A stretch of DNA of 64,000 nucleotides from Xanthomarina arctica (GCF_014638915.1 NZ_BMFQ01000002.1:248001-312000), one strand, 5' to 3'. Shown: positions 37,339 to 46,085, numbered from the stretch's first letter. The notes: generated by a model from the sequence alone, not told the origin. Numbers and translations: made by a program.

Positions 37339-37917
37339 CTAATTGGTTTCCAGAACTACAAGTCCAAAAGCTTCAGCACTATGAATAGAAATTGAAGAAG
37401 CACTGAGGTTTTCCACGACTAATAAGCTTCCTGTTTCTAGAATATAATTTATCTCCATAAGTTGCAATTGGATCTTACCAGAAGTGGCATATAAAAACAG
37501 GTTTTTGCAGGTCTCTTTTGGTTTTAGCTTGTAATTACTAATTGCCTCCATCGATACATGATATAATTCGATTTGAAGCTGATGGGTGGTCATAACATTA
37601 AAATCGGTGCAAGTGCCTAAAGAGGTCGTTTTCCAATCGCCACTAAAAGTGTCTACATCAAAAGGTTTGAGTTGTTTGCTGTAATGTCCTTCATGGGCAA
37701 TGTTCATTTCTCCCTCCAAAATCATAAGCTTACGGTGTATTCCTGGCAAAGCCGTGAAAGTAGATTTCTCAACTTCTACTTTAGCTGTGCTTATTCTTAA
37801 CTCAAAATTTCGCTCTGCATAACAAGAGTTTTTAGGTAAGATATAAAGTTGCGTGGTACTGCCGCCTGACCATTGACTGGTAAGGAACTGCTTTTGTGAG
37901 AGGATTGAAATTTTCAA
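37339..37917 (-). CDS. HutD (Ves) family cupin-like protein
   Basis: 192 residues. The opening WSGGSTTQLYILPKNSCYAERNF in two parts, then FELRISTAKVEV, is diagnostic of the HutD/Ves family, as are LPGIHRKLMILEGEM and DTFSGDW. HutD genes often accompany histidine-utilisation genes, but none are present here, so this is an orphan copy in the island. Cytoplasmic, beta-sandwich (bicupin) fold; biochemical role uncertain even in the family. Confidence 0.82.
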   Translation of the reverse strand: MKISILSQKQFLTSQWSGGSTTQLYILPKNSCYAERNFELRISTAKVEVEKSTFTALPGIHRKLMILEGEMNIAHEGHYSKQLKPFDVDTFSGDWKTTSLGTCTDFNVMTTHQLQIELYHVSMEAISNYKLKPKETCKNLFLYATSGKIQLQLMEINYILETGSLLVVENLSASSISIHSAEAFGLVVLETN

Positions 37918-38040
37918 AAGATTAAAGGTTTTTGTTTAATGTATTTGCCGTACCGGAATTTTGTTTTGAGTATCTACCAGAGTCAATTTTTTTGTTCTGA
38001 GTTATTAAATTGTGTTTGTATAATTTAAAGTGGCTATTAT

Positions 38041-38124
38041 GGGCTTTATATTTGAAAGCAAGTACGAACTTTCCTTTGGTTTAACACTAAGCTAAGCATT
38101 ATTTTTATGCGGTGTTATCCAACG
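38041..38124 (-). repeat. Island repeat, copy I
   Basis: Left end GGGCTTTATATTTGA, core AAGCAAGTACGAACTTTCC, then ACACTAAGCTAAGCATT and right end TATGCGGTGTTATCCAACGG. The core matches A, C and F. It lies just downstream of the lipoprotein gene ending at 38135 and is the rightmost copy found. Confidence 0.72.
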
Positions 38125-38134
38125 GTTTTTTTAT

Positions 38135-38869
38135 TTATTCATATCCGTTTTTCATACTATTCCAACTTTTAATCCATAGACTAATTGGTTTTACAGTATC
38201 TGTTTTTTTATAATATCGGTTTTTTCCATTACTTGACTTTTGTATTGCCGAATCAACTGGATATAGTCTATTGTTTTTATAAAGCCAAATAGAATCCCGA
38301 ACATAAACTCTTTTAAATCCTATTTCATCCCAATCGATTATTATTTTATATGAACAAGTATTACAGTCAGTTTTGAAATCTGCAATTATTTGACCTATTT
38401 CTCCTTGTGTTTTTCCTAAATCAAAAACCTCAATTCTATCTGCTGTTTCAAACTTCTTGTAAGAATAATTCCCATCCCAAGCAGACTTAATAGAATCGAG
38501 AACGCCATTTATTTTTATATAGTTTGGTAATAAAGGATTACCATCTTTTCCAATTAGTTGAATGTTTTTATTTCCATCATTTATTTCAGTTAGTTGATTT
38601 GTTTTGGGGATTTTTGGTATATATTCAGTCAAATAAATAGAATCATTCATTTCTTTCCACAAGCCTTTGGTGTATCCATAACCAGTCATATGTCCCCAAG
38701 TTATATATTCGAAAGTACTATCAGTGTTTATTTTAATCCAATCAGAACTATAATTATTGTTTAATCGGTCTTTATATGTACCTTGAATAGAACAACTTGA
38801 AAATATGATTAACGAGGAGAAAAATCCGATTATAAATGTAAATTTTAAGTTCAAATTGTGGTTTTTCAA
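38135..38869 (-). CDS. Lipoprotein of unknown function
   Basis: 244 residues from a TTG at 38869, which puts the lipoprotein signal (KFTFIIGFFSSLIIFSSC) at the N-terminus. An in-frame ATG at 38911 would add 14 residues (MDIENRLYCVVSEH) before the signal and lies in a stretch also found upstream of an AraC gene at 51.47 kb, where it is untranslated; so I prefer the TTG. The mature part has IKINTDSTFEYITWGHMTGY and a later beta-rich region with a CNTC pair. No family recognised. Last gene of the island before the SOS module. Confidence 0.65.
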   Translation of the reverse strand: MKNHNLNLKFTFIIGFFSSLIIFSSCSIQGTYKDRLNNNYSSDWIKINTDSTFEYITWGHMTGYGYTKGLWKEMNDSIYLTEYIPKIPKTNQLTEINDGNKNIQLIGKDGNPLLPNYIKINGVLDSIKSAWDGNYSYKKFETADRIEVFDLGKTQGEIGQIIADFKTDCNTCSYKIIIDWDEIGFKRVYVRDSIWLYKNNRLYPVDSAIQKSSNGKNRYYKKTDTVKPISLWIKSWNSMKNGYE

Positions 38870-38896
38870 ATGTTCAGAAACAACGCAATATAGTCT

Positions 38897-38958
38897 ATTC
38901 TCTATATCCATGTTATCAGGCTAAGATAGCAAATCTTTGGTTCCATGAACTATTTATC
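38897..38958 (-). promoter_or_regulatory. Promoter/leader stretch shared with 51.47 kb (copy 1)
   Basis: ATTCTCTATATCCA and GCTAAGATAGCAAATCTT recur at 51468-51481 and 51493-51510 (14/14 and 17/18 identical). On the minus strand both copies read AAGATTT.CTATCTTAGC, where TATCTTAG is one change from TAnnTTTG, then GGATATAGAGAAT. Both lie just before a leftward gene, which suits a duplicated promoter and leader. Confidence 0.55.
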
Positions 38959-38987
38959 AGAGACATGAGCGAGTGTTTTTAAAAGCT

Positions 38988-40319
38988 TCAATACAGTAAT
39001 TTAGATAAAATGCGTTGTATGTCCATATTGTTTTTTTGAGGGATTAAAAAATCTTCTAAGTCTTCCTGATTGGTTATTTGTTCTGTTTTATCAATAAATC
39101 CATAACCACGATAATTGCCACTTTCAATTAAAATAAACGCTTCTTCCTGATCATGTCGACCTTCTTGTTTCAAGATTAAATCTTTAGCATGACTTTTTAA
39201 ATATTCTATAGCCTCTAAGACACGACTGTTATATGGTTCAGGCAATTCTTCACCTTTACAAATGCCTTTACAAGTATCGATTTTAAAGTGATTACAGGCT
39301 GTTGTACTTTCTTGTAAATGACAAAATTTAGGACATAATTCAAACTGAATACATAATTTTTCTAAATACTGCCTGCAATCTGTAATGTTATAAAAGGTTT
39401 GAATAGGGTTAGGGGTTGCCGTTAAGGTATTATAGGCTAAATGCATGACGCCTTGTCTATCTTCATAATTAAAGATAGCATAACTTTTTGGAGCTCGTTT
39501 TGCTAATTGATTGTACTCCGGATAATGATGTTTAATAGCCGCATCTTCCATAAGTAGGGCTATAAGTTCACTACCAGATAATTCAAAATCAATATTGGAA
39601 GTTTCGCGACACATGTCTAAGGATTTCTTAGTTTTACTATAAAAGTGACTCAAAACACGCTTCTTAATGTCTTTGGCTTTACCAATATAAATAATTTTAT
39701 CTTTCTTGTTTTTAAAATAATAGACGCCAGCTTTATTGGGTAAATTATTAAAAACAGTTGTTGGTAAATGGGAAGGTAATGTCGCTTCTTTTGATGTTTT
39801 TTTTAAAAAGTCATTAAAAACGGTTTCCGAATTTGGTTGATTTAATAACATTTCAAATAAAATAACTGTAGCTTCAGCATCACCTCTGGCTCTGTGTCTG
39901 TCAACAATATGAATGTTTAAAGTAGTGCAAAGTTTTCCTAAGCTATAAGATTTAAAACCAGGGAAAAGTTTTCTCGATAAACGAACCGTACAGAGTTTTT
40001 TTCTATTGAAATCGATTCCTACGTCTTTAAATTCATTTCTAATCACATTGTAATCAAAATTCACATTGTGTGCTACAAAAGTAGTGCCTTCGGTAATAGC
40101 TAAAATATCCTTTGCTATTTCAGAAAATGTAGGCGCATTGGCAACCATATAATTATCTATTCCTGTTAATGCAGTAATAAAATCTGGGATTAGTGTTTTT
40201 GGATTAACAAGAGAGGTGAACTCGTTGATAATTTGTTTTCCATCATATTTAAAAATGGATATTTCGGTAATTTTATTGCTTTGTCCAGTGGTTTCAACAT
40301 CAATAATGGTATAAATCAT
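38988..40319 (-). CDS. DnaQ-like 3'-5' exonuclease fused to a GIY-YIG (UvrC/Cho-type) nuclease domain
   Basis: 443 residues. Residues 1-165 form a DEDDh exonuclease: IDVETTG (Asp and Glu), THNV-type AHNVNFDYN and HRARGDAEAT (His and Asp). Residues about 195-275 form a GIY-YIG domain: NKAGVYYFKNKKDKIIYIGKA. The remainder includes four or five Cys in FELCPKFCHLQ and CNHFKIDTCKGICKG. Such fusions occur in several bacterial groups and are assigned to DNA repair. The start overlaps the stop of the S24 repressor gene by 4 bases, so it belongs to the SOS-type unit. Confidence 0.92.
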   Translation of the reverse strand: MIYTIIDVETTGQSNKITEISIFKYDGKQIINEFTSLVNPKTLIPDFITALTGIDNYMVANAPTFSEIAKDILAITEGTTFVAHNVNFDYNVIRNEFKDVGIDFNRKKLCTVRLSRKLFPGFKSYSLGKLCTTLNIHIVDRHRARGDAEATVILFEMLLNQPNSETVFNDFLKKTSKEATLPSHLPTTVFNNLPNKAGVYYFKNKKDKIIYIGKAKDIKKRVLSHFYSKTKKSLDMCRETSNIDFELSGSELIALLMEDAAIKHHYPEYNQLAKRAPKSYAIFNYEDRQGVMHLAYNTLTATPNPIQTFYNITDCRQYLEKLCIQFELCPKFCHLQESTTACNHFKIDTCKGICKGEELPEPYNSRVLEAIEYLKSHAKDLILKQEGRHDQEEAFILIESGNYRGYGFIDKTEQITNQEDLEDFLIPQKNNMDIQRILSKLLY

Positions 40320-41089
40320 TTCAAAGATTTTTCTAAAGATTTTAATTCTACGCCAAGCGTATTAAACATATTCATAATACTACTTAATTTTAGTTCTTCC
40401 TCGCTATATTCTTGGGTATTGATACTACAAGTAAACTCCCAAAGCTCTAATATTTCATTCATAGGAACACTGTAATCATGGTATGTTTTGTTGTCGGACA
40501 TTAACAATAAAGACCCATTAAAGTCTATATTATTCATCACGCGTTTATAAACCAAACCGTCGTTTAAAGTCATTAAAACATAGGTTCTTCCAGTTTTTAT
40601 ATCACTTCTGTTTTCTACAAAACGTCCAATTACAAACGAACCATCTTTCATGGGTAACATAGAATCTCCTTTAATTGGAAACGCACGATGCTTGCCTGTT
40701 GGTAAAAAAGGAAGCTTTATTTTTTGAAGCTGTTCTATATATTCTGGATCATCATAACCTGCTAAATAACCAGCTGAAGCTTTTACAGGAACGACTTCTA
40801 TTAAGTCTTCATTGTCGTTATCGACCGTTATAGGAAACAAAACACGCTGATTGTTTAATTCTATAAATGAAAAGTCTTTGGCTTTTGTTAAATCGTTTCT
40901 AAGTAAAATATCAATGGGGATTTTAAAATAATCTGATAGTTTAATCAGAAAATCTATGGTTGGAGCAGACCTGCTTTCTTCATAAGAACCAATGCGAGAG
41001 CGACTCACCTTTAGTTCTTCGGAAAGACCTTCTTGAGATAGTTTTTTAAGACTCCTCAAGTGTTTGATGTTTTTAGAGATATAATTCAT
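40316..41089 (-). CDS. LexA-like autocleaving repressor (XRE HTH plus S24 peptidase)
   Basis: 257 residues. Residues 1-60 are an XRE helix-turn-helix (LSQEGLSEELKVSRSRIGSY). Residues about 95-235 are an S24 self-cleavage domain: Ala107-Gly108 in KASAGYLAG as the scissile bond, Ser143 in KGDSMLPM, Lys182 in VYKRV. This is the UmuD/LexA/phage-repressor arrangement and implies inactivation on DNA damage. It is divergent from dinB, with a 52-nt control region, and overlaps the exonuclease gene downstream by 4 bases. It takes the role LexA plays elsewhere. Confidence 0.92.
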   Translation of the reverse strand: MNYISKNIKHLRSLKKLSQEGLSEELKVSRSRIGSYEESRSAPTIDFLIKLSDYFKIPIDILLRNDLTKAKDFSFIELNNQRVLFPITVDNDNEDLIEVVPVKASAGYLAGYDDPEYIEQLQKIKLPFLPTGKHRAFPIKGDSMLPMKDGSFVIGRFVENRSDIKTGRTYVLMTLNDGLVYKRVMNNIDFNGSLLLMSDNKTYHDYSVPMNEILELWEFTCSINTQEYSEEELKLSSIMNMFNTLGVELKSLEKSLK

Positions 41090-41092
41090 AAT

Positions 41093-41141
41093 ACTACAAA
41101 TGTAAGCAATAAATACTTAAATATGTAGCTAATTTTGTAGT
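41093..41141. promoter_or_regulatory. Divergent promoters with inverted TTTGTAGT operator
   Basis: ACTACAAA (41093-41100) and TTTGTAGT (41134-41141) are perfect inverted copies. Each overlaps a -7 box: TAATTTTG (41130-41137) rightward for dinB and TACATTTG (41104-41097) leftward for the repressor. Both start codons follow within 4-10 nt, so 5' leaders are almost absent. A third ATGTAG lies at 41123-41128. A repressor bound to TTTGTAGT would block both promoters. Confidence 0.7.
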
Positions 41142-42356
41142 GTGAAAAAAAATATTTTACATCTGGATTTAGACACCTTTTTTGTCTCTTGTGAACGGTT
41201 GATTGATAGCAGGCTTTTAAAGCGTCCGCTATTAGTTGGAGGCACAGGAGATAGAGGCGTGGTTGCGGCTTGTAGTTATGAAACAAGACGATTTGGTGTG
41301 CATTCTGGAATGCCCATGAAATTAGCCAGAAGACTCTGTCCAGAAGCAGTTGTAATTAGAGGAAACGCATCTATTTACACCAAACAATCGCATTTAGTTA
41401 CTGAAATTATTAGAGAGAAAGTTCCTGTATTCGAAAAAGCAAGTGTGGATGAGTTTTATGCCGATTTAACTGGTATGGATACCTTTTTTGGAAGCTATAA
41501 ATATGCTTCAGAATTACGAGAAACCATTATTCGAGAAACCGGATTGCCTATTTCTTTTGGATTATCGGCTAATAAAATTGTTTCAAAAGTGGCTACAGGC
41601 GAAGCAAAACCCAATAATCAATTACAGATAGATCATGGCTTTGAGAAATCGTTTTTAGCTCCTTTATCTATAAGGAAAATACCTTCTGTTGGCGAGAAAA
41701 CATACCAAATACTTCGAAATTTAGGTGTAGACAAAGTAAGTGTGGTGCAGCAAATGCCAGTAGAAATGATGATAAGCGCTTTGGGTAAAAATGGACGTAC
41801 CATTTGGGAACGGGCAAATGGCACAGATAATCCGCCATTGATTCCGTTTCACGAGAGAAAATCCATTTCTACAGAACGCACATTTACTAAAGACACGATT
41901 GATGTTGTTAAATTAAGAACAACCGTTTTTGCCATGGCAGAAAGTTTGGCGTATCAACTTAGACGAGGCGATAAATTAACGGCTTGTATTAGTGTTAAGA
42001 TTAGATATTCAGATTTTAATACCTATACCAAACAACTTAAAATTCCTTTTTCGAGTGCAGACCATGTTCTTATTCCTAAAGTTTTAGATCTGTTTGATAG
42101 CCTGTTTCAACGTCGCTTATTAATTAGGTTGGTAGGGGTGAAGTTTACAGATTTAGTGAGTGGTAATTACCAAATCAATCTGTTTGATGATACCGAAGAA
42201 ATGTTAAGTCTATATAACGCTATGGATACTATTAGGAATAAATATGGCGAATTAAGTATTCAAAAAGCAGGTTCTATTGGAGCAAAAACCATCGGACGTT
42301 TTAATAACCCGTTTAATGGCGAACCGCCAATAGTTTTGGCACATAGAAAACAATAA
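41142..42356 (+). CDS. dinB: Y-family DNA polymerase IV
   Basis: 404 residues from a GTG start directly after the operator. Palm residues HLDLDTFF (Asp9) and SVDEFY (Asp103, Glu104) are intact, so it is catalytically competent, unlike ImuB. GLSANKIVSKVATGEAKPN and the IRKIPSVGEKT helix-hairpin-helix match DinB; the little-finger domain follows. QINLF at 344-348 is a beta-clamp binding motif. It carries out translesion synthesis. The TAA overlaps the ATG of the next polymerase gene by one base (42356), so the two are made together. Confidence 0.95.
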   Translation: MKKNILHLDLDTFFVSCERLIDSRLLKRPLLVGGTGDRGVVAACSYETRRFGVHSGMPMKLARRLCPEAVVIRGNASIYTKQSHLVTEIIREKVPVFEKASVDEFYADLTGMDTFFGSYKYASELRETIIRETGLPISFGLSANKIVSKVATGEAKPNNQLQIDHGFEKSFLAPLSIRKIPSVGEKTYQILRNLGVDKVSVVQQMPVEMMISALGKNGRTIWERANGTDNPPLIPFHERKSISTERTFTKDTIDVVKLRTTVFAMAESLAYQLRRGDKLTACISVKIRYSDFNTYTKQLKIPFSSADHVLIPKVLDLFDSLFQRRLLIRLVGVKFTDLVSGNYQINLFDDTEEMLSLYNAMDTIRNKYGELSIQKAGSIGAKTIGRFNNPFNGEPPIVLAHRKQ

Positions 42357-45313
42357 TGTATTTAAATTGTCATACATATTACTCCTTGCGTTACGGTACA
42401 TTTTCTGAAGTTGATTTATTAGAATTAGCACAGGAGAATGGAATCTCAACACTCGCATTGACAGATATCAATAATACCTCGGCATGTTTAAATTTCATTC
42501 AAAAGGCAAAACAATATCAGATTAAACCTGTTGTTGGCATAGATTTTAGAAATGGCGCAAAACAGCAATTTGTTGGCTTGGCTAAAAACAACCTGGGATT
42601 TCAGGAGTTGAATGAATTTCTATCAGAACATGCACCTAAAAAAATGAAAATTCCAGCTAAAGCTCCAGCATTTAACCATGCTTTTGTGATTTATCCTTTT
42701 GAGCAAGTTTTGCAACAAGAAAAAGTGATTTTTAATGGGAATGAATTTATTGGTATTTCTGTGGAAGATCTTCGGAAGCTACCATTTTCTATATATAAAG
42801 ATTTTACTGATAAACTGGTTATTCAGCAACAGGTTACCGTAAGAAGTAAACGTGATTTCAATGCCCATAGATTGTTGCGAGCTATTGATAATAATATCTT
42901 GTTAAGCAAGCTTCAAAAAACGGAAGAATGTAGAGAATTGGACCGGATGTTGCCTATAAATAATCTCGAAAAAGCATTTGTGGATTTTCCGTATATTATT
43001 AAAAACACCCAATATATTTTAGATTCCTGTGGTATTCATTTTAACTTCGGAAAAGAGAGAGCATCGCAAAATCAGAATCTCTATCTAGATTCAAGAGAAG
43101 AAGATTACCAACTCCTTAAAACCTTGTGCGACGATAATTTGCATAAACGCTATTCAGATCCAAATGACAAAGTGAGAACCCGTTTGGCAACCGAATTAAA
43201 AACCATTCGAGAAATGGATTTTGTGTCCTACTTTCTAATTAATTATGATATTATATCGTATTCCAAACGTATGGATTATATTCATGTTGGCAGAGGAAGT
43301 GGTGCTAATAGTATTGTAGCTTATATTATAGGAATTACCGATGTAGACCCAATTGAATTAGACTTGTATTTTGAACGGTTTATAAACCCGTTTAGAGCCT
43401 CTCCACCAGATTTTGATATTGATTTTTCATGGAAAGATCGTGAAGATATTACCCAATATATTTTTAAACGCTTTAAAAACGTGGCATTATTGGCAACCTA
43501 TAATACTTTTAAATATAGAGCTGTTGTTAGGGAGTTGGGGAAGGTTTTTGGAATGCCAAAAGAAGAAATCGATAAGTTGAGCAGTAAACGATATTCCAAT
43601 GAGAATTTAGATGAGATTTCATCTTTAGTTTTAAAATATGGTCAATTAATAAAAGGCTTTCCCAACCATTTAAGTGTGCATTCTTGTGGTGTTTTAATCT
43701 TAGATAAACCCATTCATTATTATTCAGCGACAGATATGCCTCCAAAAGGCTTTCCTACGGTTCAATTTGATATGATTATTGCCGAAGATGCCGGCATATT
43801 TAAATTTGATATCTTAGGACAAAGAGGTTTGGCAAAAATCAAAGATGCCATTGAAATAATTAAAAATAACCGACCAGAATTACCTCCAATAGATATAACC
43901 CAAGTTGAGAGTTTTAAAAAAGACCCCAATATTAATAATTTGCTTAAAAGTGGCAAAGCTATTGGCGCTTATTATGTGGAATCTCCAGCTATGCGTGGCT
44001 TAATGCAAAAATTGCAAACTCAAGATTATTTGGGATTGGTAGCCGCAAGTTCCATTATTAGACCAGGAGTTGCTGGTTCTGGAATGAAACATGAATTTAT
44101 AGTCAGACAACGGCATCCCGAAAAACGAAAAGAAGCCAACCCCATGTTGCTGAAAATTATGCCAGAAACCTATGGTATTATGGTATATCAAGAAGATGTT
44201 TTAAAAGTAGCCAATCAGTTTGCGGGATTAACTTTAGGTGAAGCAGATGTGTTAAGACGTGGCATGAGCGGAAAGTATCGATCGAAAGCAGAATTTATTA
44301 GTGTTGAAAACAAGTTTATTGCTAATTGTAAAGCCAAAGGCTATCCAGACACTTTGACTTTAGAGGTATGGAATCAAATAAAAAGTTTTGCAGGATATGC
44401 GTTTGCTAAAGGACATTCGGCATCCTATGCCGTTGAAAGTTACCAAAGTTTGTATTTAAAATGTTACTATCCCTTAGAATTTATGGTGGCCGTTTTAAAT
44501 AATGGCGGTGGTTTTTATAGCGCAGAGCATTATATTCATGAAACAAAAATGTGTGGAGGCATTATCAATCCGCCGTGTATTAATACCAGCGATCATCCGA
44601 ATATTATTAAAGGAAAAGATATTTATTTAGGGTTTGGGTATTTAAAAAGTCTGGAAGTTTTAGTGGTTAAAAGAATTTTAACCGAAAGACAACTTTATGG
44701 GAAATTTAAAACCTTAGACGATTTTATAGATAGAGTTATTATTAGCATTGAACAATTAACCATTCTTATTAGAATTAATGCCTTTCGGTTTACAAAACTA
44801 TCAAAGATTGAATTGTTATGGCAGGCTATTTTTAAACTGAATGTTTCTAAAGCAAAAACTACACAATCTAAATTATTTAAAACAGAACATAAGCAGTTTA
44901 ATCTGCCAACAATCAACACATCTTTTGTTGAAGAAGCTTACGATCAAATGGAATTATTAGGATTTCCGCTTTGTGATTATTTCGATTTAATTGACGAAGC
45001 TTTAAATGAAAACATCCTTGTAAAAGATTTGAATTCAAATATTAATAAATCGGTTTTGTTATATGGCGTCTTAGTTAATACTAGGTTTCATAAAGCCTCT
45101 AACGGGAAATTATTAAGGTTTTGTACGTTTACGGATAGAGAAGGCAATTATTTTGATACTGTACATTTTACTAAAGTGGTAGACAAATATCCCATCCATG
45201 GTTTAGGCGTTTATGCTTGTTTTGGAAAAGTAACAGCCTCTTTCGATTTTTGTAGTTTAGATATTATCTGGTCAAAAAAACTAGCATTAAAATCTGATCC
45301 AAGAGGAAATTGA
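42356..45313 (+). CDS. DnaE-type DNA polymerase III alpha subunit (SOS-associated)
   Basis: 985 residues, shorter than replicative DnaE (about 1,150 or more). N-terminal PHP domain: LNCHTYYSLRYGTFSE and LALTDINNTSAC; several metal ligands are replaced, as in E. coli DnaE. Polymerase motif PPDFDIDF (about 350-357) gives two catalytic Asp, FKFDILGQRGL (about 481-491) the third. Helix-hairpin-helix and a C-terminal OB domain (SVLLYGVLVNTRF) follow. Encoded with DinB and SRAP under a LexA-like repressor, it corresponds by context to DnaE2/ImuC error-prone polymerases, but without ImuA/ImuB. Confidence 0.92.
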   Translation: MYLNCHTYYSLRYGTFSEVDLLELAQENGISTLALTDINNTSACLNFIQKAKQYQIKPVVGIDFRNGAKQQFVGLAKNNLGFQELNEFLSEHAPKKMKIPAKAPAFNHAFVIYPFEQVLQQEKVIFNGNEFIGISVEDLRKLPFSIYKDFTDKLVIQQQVTVRSKRDFNAHRLLRAIDNNILLSKLQKTEECRELDRMLPINNLEKAFVDFPYIIKNTQYILDSCGIHFNFGKERASQNQNLYLDSREEDYQLLKTLCDDNLHKRYSDPNDKVRTRLATELKTIREMDFVSYFLINYDIISYSKRMDYIHVGRGSGANSIVAYIIGITDVDPIELDLYFERFINPFRASPPDFDIDFSWKDREDITQYIFKRFKNVALLATYNTFKYRAVVRELGKVFGMPKEEIDKLSSKRYSNENLDEISSLVLKYGQLIKGFPNHLSVHSCGVLILDKPIHYYSATDMPPKGFPTVQFDMIIAEDAGIFKFDILGQRGLAKIKDAIEIIKNNRPELPPIDITQVESFKKDPNINNLLKSGKAIGAYYVESPAMRGLMQKLQTQDYLGLVAASSIIRPGVAGSGMKHEFIVRQRHPEKRKEANPMLLKIMPETYGIMVYQEDVLKVANQFAGLTLGEADVLRRGMSGKYRSKAEFISVENKFIANCKAKGYPDTLTLEVWNQIKSFAGYAFAKGHSASYAVESYQSLYLKCYYPLEFMVAVLNNGGGFYSAEHYIHETKMCGGIINPPCINTSDHPNIIKGKDIYLGFGYLKSLEVLVVKRILTERQLYGKFKTLDDFIDRVIISIEQLTILIRINAFRFTKLSKIELLWQAIFKLNVSKAKTTQSKLFKTEHKQFNLPTINTSFVEEAYDQMELLGFPLCDYFDLIDEALNENILVKDLNSNINKSVLLYGVLVNTRFHKASNGKLLRFCTFTDREGNYFDTVHFTKVVDKYPIHGLGVYACFGKVTASFDFCSLDIIWSKKLALKSDPRGN

Positions 45314-45347
45314 TTTTATTTTATAACTTTAATGAAATTTATAATCC

Positions 45348-46085
45348 ATGTGTTTTCATACAAGTACCACTAACAAAACAAAAAAACTTGAAAAACATTT
45401 TAAAGTAAAACTAAGTGATGAGAAATTTCGTCCCATTTTCGATACGCCTCAGTATCATTTAAACGGATTTGCTCATCCAAATATGTTAGTGATTCCACAA
45501 GAGAAGTCAGGTCTTTTAGCTCCAGCCATTTGGGGAATCGTACCAAACAATAAAAGTAAAGATGACATCAAACCATATTATAAAGAATCGGTTAAATATG
45601 GAAGCGGATTAAATGCGCGTTCAGAAAAAGTGTTTGAACATTTTATGTATAGAGACTCTATCATGAAGAGAAGATGCATTATTCCGGTTTCAGGTTTTTT
45701 TGAACCACATGACCAAAATGGAAAAAAGTATCCGTTTTATATTAGATCTAAAGACGAAAAACCTTTGGCCTTGGCTGGATTATATACCATTATAGATACC
45801 TATATCACTTTTACAATTTTAACAAAAGATGCGTCTCCATTATTTGAGAAAATACACAACAAGAAAAAGAGACAACCCATTATACTTGATGAAGATAGAA
45901 CACATAATTGGCTTTCTGTAGATTTGGAAGAAGCGGATATAAAGGATATTTTAAACTTCAATTATCCTGAAAATGCTTTAGAAACTTATCCTGTAGGTAA
46001 AGATTTATTTAGCCCAAAAATAGATAGTAATGTAGAGCGAATATTAAAACCTGAAGTATATGCAGATTTGGTTTTAAAATTATAA
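45348..46085 (+). CDS. SRAP (YedK/HMCES) abasic-site-binding protein
   Basis: 245 residues. Met is followed by the catalytic Cys2 (MCFHTST), exposed after Met removal to crosslink abasic sites in single-stranded DNA. Other active-site residues are present: GLNARSE (Asn89), VSGFFEPH (Glu119) and KIHNKKKRQP (His170). Length is normal. It lies 34 nt after the polymerase gene and is the last gene of the rightward SOS unit, fitting its known role at damaged replication forks. A degraded second copy of its C-terminus occurs at 51.6 kb. Confidence 0.93.
   Translation: MCFHTSTTNKTKKLEKHFKVKLSDEKFRPIFDTPQYHLNGFAHPNMLVIPQEKSGLLAPAIWGIVPNNKSKDDIKPYYKESVKYGSGLNARSEKVFEHFMYRDSIMKRRCIIPVSGFFEPHDQNGKKYPFYIRSKDEKPLALAGLYTIIDTYITFTILTKDASPLFEKIHNKKKRQPIILDEDRTHNWLSVDLEEADIKDILNFNYPENALETYPVGKDLFSPKIDSNVERILKPEVYADLVLKL

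Noticed and set aside
26264-38124. Calling the repeats true integron attC sites
   Set aside because: The simple sites do not fully match RYYYAAC/GTTRRRY and no integrase is visible, so they are only called attC-like.
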